Origin: Corinectria fuckeliana
Lineage: Eukaryota; Ascomycota; Sordariomycetes; Hypocreales; Nectriaceae
NCBI GenBank assembly: GCA_019137255.1
Contig: WPDH01000246.1
Coordinates: forward strand, 1 to 64,000
Direction: 5' to 3'
Length of the DNA stretch: 64,000 nucleotides
This document shows, piece after piece, positions 60,101 to 64,000 of this stretch (positions are counted from its first letter, which is position 1; the number at the start of each line of letters is the position of its first letter). A program made the position numbers and the translations under genes. Under the pieces are notes generated by a model. The model saw only the letters and a program-made list of their open reading frames with translations. It made no database searches and was not told where the DNA came from.

Positions 60101-60952
60101 AGGTTTGTCGCGACTGGGCTTTGGAACTTGATGAGAGATGCCAGCTTTTGAACTACCACGAGATCCTCGGCCTTCTCCGATCCCATGTGGGGAGTGCCCA
60201 TGAAGATGATGGACTTTGTCGAGTTCTTGATGGCGCTCCAATCGTTGTTGGTTGCACAGAGCAAAATTGCCTATAATCTCAAGTTAGCGGTCATTAGTCG
60301 ACATGGCACTAGGATAGCTCACTCTCTTAACAACGAGGCCGCCCAAGCTATGAGCGATGAAGATGATGGGACGGTTCTGATAACAGTTAGGTCCGATCAA
60401 AGACTTACTCGCCGAGCATCCCACTCACTGGGTTGTCCAGTCGCTTCAGGACCAGGTTCCGCAACAGAGCATTGGCGTGGTGAATGATGCGAGTGTTGGC
60501 GACATCGCCAAACCGATTGGCGTTGTAACCAAATGACAGGGTCCGCACCGAGTGTTGGAGATTGCCGAGAAATTCGGGCTTGGAGAACCATGGCTCGGTC
60601 GTGCCCTCTACCTTCCATGTTGTGCGAAGATTCCCGCCCAAGCCATGGACGAAGACGAGGCTGGCGATCGGTCAGCTTCGGACGGACGCGGGGAACTTCC
60701 CAGCGAGGGCTGGCTCACTCTATTAGTTCTGGTAGCTCGGCCGAGGACCCTTCGGGCACTGGCGGCGGGACATAAAGCTCTTTAAGTATGTATTCGGGCT
60801 GGTCGTCTACCTGAGTCGGCGCCTAGATACGCGTTGCTTCATCAGCCAGAACCATCCAAGAACTGTTGGGCGGGGCATCTGCCACCACTCACGTTGGCGT
60901 CGCCAGCCGACCCGTCTGAGGCCAGCGACGTGCTGTGTCGGAGGCGACGCAT
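54113..60952 (-). CDS. NLR-like receptor: alpha/beta-hydrolase - NACHT - ankyrin repeats - ZZ zinc finger - C-terminal hydrophobic segment
   Basis: Eight exons on the minus strand: 60952-60893, 60810-60719, 60660-60429, 60376-60323, 60270-59965, 59898-59690, 59642-59431 and 59382-54113. Phases agree at every junction, total 6435 bases, 2144 residues. The N-terminal hydrolase (about 49-300) has VFVHGLGGN and the nucleophile Ser138 in AHSLGG, as in SERAC1-like domains. NACHT-type NTPase follows: Walker A GNPGCGKS (445-452) and Walker B LIIDGLDQ (562-569). A Ser/Asp-rich spacer lies at about 883-956 and some 18-20 ankyrin repeats at about 1030-1685. A ZZ finger (about 1797-1845) shows C-x2-C, RYTC-x2-C and DLC-x2-C. 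A hydrophobic stretch (about 2084-2110) lies near the end. Fungal proteins of this design are thought to sense non-self ligands through the repeats and trigger cell death through the N-terminal effector. The ligand is unknown. Confidence 0.9.
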
Positions 60953-63045
60953 TGCGCTGAGTGCAACGGTCGCACGTCTCGTCGAGTCGTCGGGTTGTCA
61001 GTGAGGACGGACGTCGTAGGGAGAATCAATTGGAGGAGGTCGGAATCGGGTAGGACAGCGCCGCTCGTCGCCTTTATCTAGGTATCTAGGAGGCTCAACC
61101 TTGTCCCGAGTCTCTTTGGGGGCCACGCAGCCGCAACTAGGGCGAGAGGCGGCGAAGCAGTCAGCGCACCAATGCAATGCTGCAATGCAATGCAGTGGGC
61201 GCGACTACGAGCTAGATTGCCGCAGACCCCGGCGAACTGGGACATCAGGCTGAGCGATGTCCATGACTTGGAGCTGGAACGGGTTTGGCGTGATGCCTAC
61301 CCAGCTCGAGAGCCTGTGCCTTGTTGCCTGCGCCTCCACGCTCCATTGTTGCTACTAAGATGCCGGGCTGCCGGAGGTAGAAGAGGATTCGCTATATAAC
61401 ATCATAGTGATACCTCCCATTGGCGAGGGGAACGAGAAACATGGGCAGCATCGATTCTGGGGAATGTCACCCACCACATCCTTGCGTATACGGTACCTTA
61501 GGCACCGACTTTTCTACCTTAGTAGCGGCTGCAACTGGTCAGCTATGGTTGACCCCAGGCACGACGTCATCACATGGATGAGCACCTTGAAAATTAAAAC
61601 GCCGTCGCCAGCAGACCGGAATATCTAGTATTGAGTTCCGTGCCTCATAAAGAGTATGCAACACTTCAGAATATATTGCGACAATAGTAGGTGAGTGTCA
61701 ACGGCCACTGGTGGACAAACCAACGGCACAAGGGAGCACCCGCAGTGGGGCGAACAAAGGCTTGTTTCCACTGCGGCCTACCCTACGCCCTCGAGGATGT
61801 AAGAGCTCGACATCGATAACCTACTTTCTAGAGGGAGGATAGTGATCCTTCAAACGGCAGCTTGTACCAGAAAGTTAGATGTCGCGACGGGAATAGGCAG
61901 ACAATGATATTTTGAGTGCTGCTCGATTTCGTGAATAAATAACGATTCCCCCAACCCCGAGGTACATACAAGACTAACAGGGTGACGGGTTACAACTATG
62001 TAGCAGTAAGTATTACGGCACAGCCACCTTGAAGAAAAAAATGACTCAACTCGGAGAGTATTTAGGACGTTATCAGATGTCCAAAGCCGATAGTTCAGAT
62101 CTCATTTGACAGGATCATGAGTACGTGCTGTTCACCCTATACGAGGTTACCCGCTCCATTATTATTAGGGCTGGCTCGAGTCTTGAACAAGCCTTGACAA
62201 CCTGTCCAGGTTCTCCGCCTAGGAACCAGCATTTCCAGGGCCTACAATTTGCAGTTGCGAGAGCCACATCATATCGGCAGCAGTCCTTGATGAGGGCTGG
62301 TAGTTGATGTTGGACTTTCCCCCTTTGGTCATTCTACAAATACATGATTCTCGACATGATGAAAGGCGGTTGAAAGTTGTTAAAGACGTCGCGTCGCTCG
62401 AGGACGGGGCGGGGTACAGTGGTGTACCTCGCTTTGGCTTTGGGGCTTCTCGGTCGCATTTGCCGGCCATCCTCCATAAGTGCTAAGGACAGAGAAAGAC
62501 TAACTAACTAGTTACTTACACTGGGACGTTTCATCCAAGATCGGCCTTATGAATTGGAGGGACAAAAAGGGACACTAGCGACGAGAGGAGAAGATCCGAG
62601 CCCGCACCCTTCAGCGGGACCCGGAGCAGTGCCACTTTAGCAGAGGGGTCGGGCACTGCGGCGATTGCCCCGCACTAGTGAATCGTCTATTAAGTACATA
62701 GTAAGCCGCTGCCGGGCTTTTATATGTGGTCTCGTCAACGCTGCGGGATGGGAAAATGAGAAAGCAACGACTTGGTGAGTGACTGATGGATCCTAGAAAA
62801 CTGCCTGCATTGTTCGCGCATGTGTAAGAAGAATAACTCCGGCGTAGTTTTGAAGTTTCGAGATTGGATTAGACAACCAAGGAGTCGATGGTTGGGACCC
62901 AAGGACTCTAAAACCCGGTCATGTGACTCAGCCGATAACCCCTCCCCCTCCTCCCCCTCCTTCATGGGGCTATCACCAGCGGATTTAAAAAAACACCACT
63001 TTTGCCCACTACCAGCGTGAAGCCTACCACCGTACAACCGCAAAG
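60953..63045. other. Divergent intergenic region between the NLR-like gene and seryl-tRNA synthetase
   Basis: About 2.1 kb with no supported coding sequence. Short open stretches (for example 61172-61399, 62470-62219 and 63043-62735) lack domain-like sequence. Both flanking promoters must lie here. A CCCCTCC-type pyrimidine cluster at 62939-62963 precedes the synthetase. Confidence 0.6.
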
Positions 63046-64000
63046 ATGTTGGACATCGAAGATTTCATCGAGGAGCGCGGGGGAAACCCCGAGAAGATCA
63101 GAGAGAGTCAGCGCCGTCGAAATGACTCTGTCGAGCTGGTTGACGAGGTTATCGCAATGTGGCAGGATGCCCGAAAAGGTGAGTCACGATGTGGACTTGG
63201 GAATGCTTCATAGTGGTGGCCCTGCTGAGACCCTTCAGCTCAGTATGAGGTTACCCAGATCGGCACACAAATCAACGGCGTCCAGAAGGAAATTGGGCTC
63301 AAGAAGCGGGCCAAGGAGGATGCGACCGAGCTGCTCCAGAAGAAGGAGGAGTTGACCCAGAAGAAGAATATCCAGGAGGAGGTTGCTGCGGCCAAGAACG
63401 CCGAGCTGAGGGTCAAGGCTCGCACTGTCGGCAACTACGTGCACGAATCCGTCCCGGTTAGCGATAACGAGGATAACAACGAGATTGTCCGGACCTGGAA
63501 GCCCGAGGGCTTTGACGAGGCTAAGAAACAAGCCCTATCCCATCACGAGGTCCTTTGGAAACTCGGAGGATATGACCCCATTCGCGGCGTGAAGCTGGTT
63601 GGCCACCGAGGTTACTGCCTGACTGGCTACGGCATGTTCCTGTAGGCTTGCTGAATCGACCGGGAAACACTGTGATGCTGACTGCAGACAGGAACATGGC
63701 CTTGATCAACTATGCCACTGAGCTTCTGTTCCACAAAGGTAAGTAACAGAATCGCTCTCGCTGTTGCCCGCTGGGGGTTGACTGATGATTTTTCGCGTGC
63801 AGGCTACACCCCCAACCAGCCCCCCTTCATGCTGGACCGCGAGCAGATGGCCAAGACTGCCCAGCTCTCTCAATTCGACGAGGAGCTGTACCGTGTTTCC
63901 GAGGGCGGCGAAAATTCCGACTCCGACCGATACTTGATTGCTACGAGCGAACAGCCCCTCTCGTGCCTCCACGCTGAGGAGTGGCTCCAACCCAGCCAGC
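63046..64000 (+). CDS. Seryl-tRNA synthetase, cytosolic (3' end outside window)
   Basis: Four exons are visible: 63046-63178, 63239-63641, 63692-63738 and 63803 to the window end, with short introns (gtgagt, gtaggc and gtaagt donors) and consistent phases. The start MLDIEDFIEERGGNPEKIRES and the long Lys/Glu-rich coiled-coil arm (about residues 30-110) that grips the tRNA(Ser) variable arm are typical. The catalytic core begins with GVKLVGHRGYCLTGYGMFL, NMALINYATELL and the QPPFMLDREQMAKTAQL block, then YLIATSEQPLSCLH, which belongs to class II motif 2 surroundings. It charges tRNA(Ser) with serine in the cytosol and is essential. The acceptor of intron 1 is placed at 63238 because the nearer CAG breaks the frame. 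Confidence 0.93.

Noticed and set aside
1..64000. CRISPR arrays, bacterial operons or riboswitches
   Set aside because: No regularly spaced identical repeats; the DNA is fungal nuclear with spliced genes.

Overview
The window looks like nuclear DNA of a filamentous ascomycete (Pezizomycotina, probably Sordariomycetes). The evidence is genes split by 45-105 bp introns with GT...CTAAC/CTGAC...AG signals, GC-rich coding exons, CCCTAA/TTAGGG-type telomeric sequence, AT-rich blocks stripped of CpA/TpG and CpG (the footprint of repeat-induced point mutation, RIP), and protein families typical of these fungi (Zn2Cys6 regulators, F-box-like proteins, a NACHT/ankyrin receptor).

Left part, 1-24.4 kb, is a subtelomere-like or repeat-rich compartment. 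1-6.56 kb is a RIP-destroyed Ty3/Gypsy retrotransposon (zinc knuckle, RT, RNase H, integrase and chromodomain still readable on the + strand) plus unassigned AT-rich sequence. A small normal-composition island at 6.6-8.4 kb carries a degenerate CCCTAA tract. 8.4-11.9 kb is a RIP-destroyed PIF/Harbinger DNA transposon with two convergent ORFs. A SNF2-type helicase scrap at 12.5-12.8 kb comes before the first intact genes, a HAD phosphatase (13.2-14.2 kb) and an F-box-like protein (14.9-16.2 kb). From 16.5 to 23.4 kb there is a minus-strand graveyard of broken genes, including a PD-(D/E)XK-like family fragment and a duplicated unknown gene whose pieces are separated by two short telomere-like tracts in chromosome-end orientation.

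Middle part, 24.4-45.4 kb, mixes intact and broken genes. Intact: a Zn2Cys6 transcription factor (8 exons, minus), succinate-semialdehyde dehydrogenase (plus), an F-box-like protein (plus), a phytanoyl-CoA-dioxygenase-like enzyme (plus) and a METTL16-type RNA methyltransferase (minus, with one GC-AG intron). Broken: a Baeyer-Villiger monooxygenase, a divergent pair of secreted-protein genes at 33.4-38.9 kb, and a secreted beta-helix-like protein. Several inactivating stops are TAG/TAA where CAG/CAA would restore the family pattern, so C-to-T change at CpA seems to have hit genes as well as transposons.

Right part, 45.7-64 kb, is ordinary euchromatin: a two-span membrane protein with a Tyr/Gln repeat, two hypothetical proteins, a DUF4139 protein, a very large NLR-like receptor of 2144 predicted residues (alpha/beta-hydrolase, NACHT, ankyrin repeats, ZZ zinc finger, C-terminal hydrophobic segment), and the 5' part of cytosolic seryl-tRNA synthetase running off the window. 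There is no operon-like organisation; genes act independently. The NLR is the best candidate for an interesting system, probably in non-self recognition or programmed cell death. All gene models come from reading splice signals and frame by eye, with no database search.
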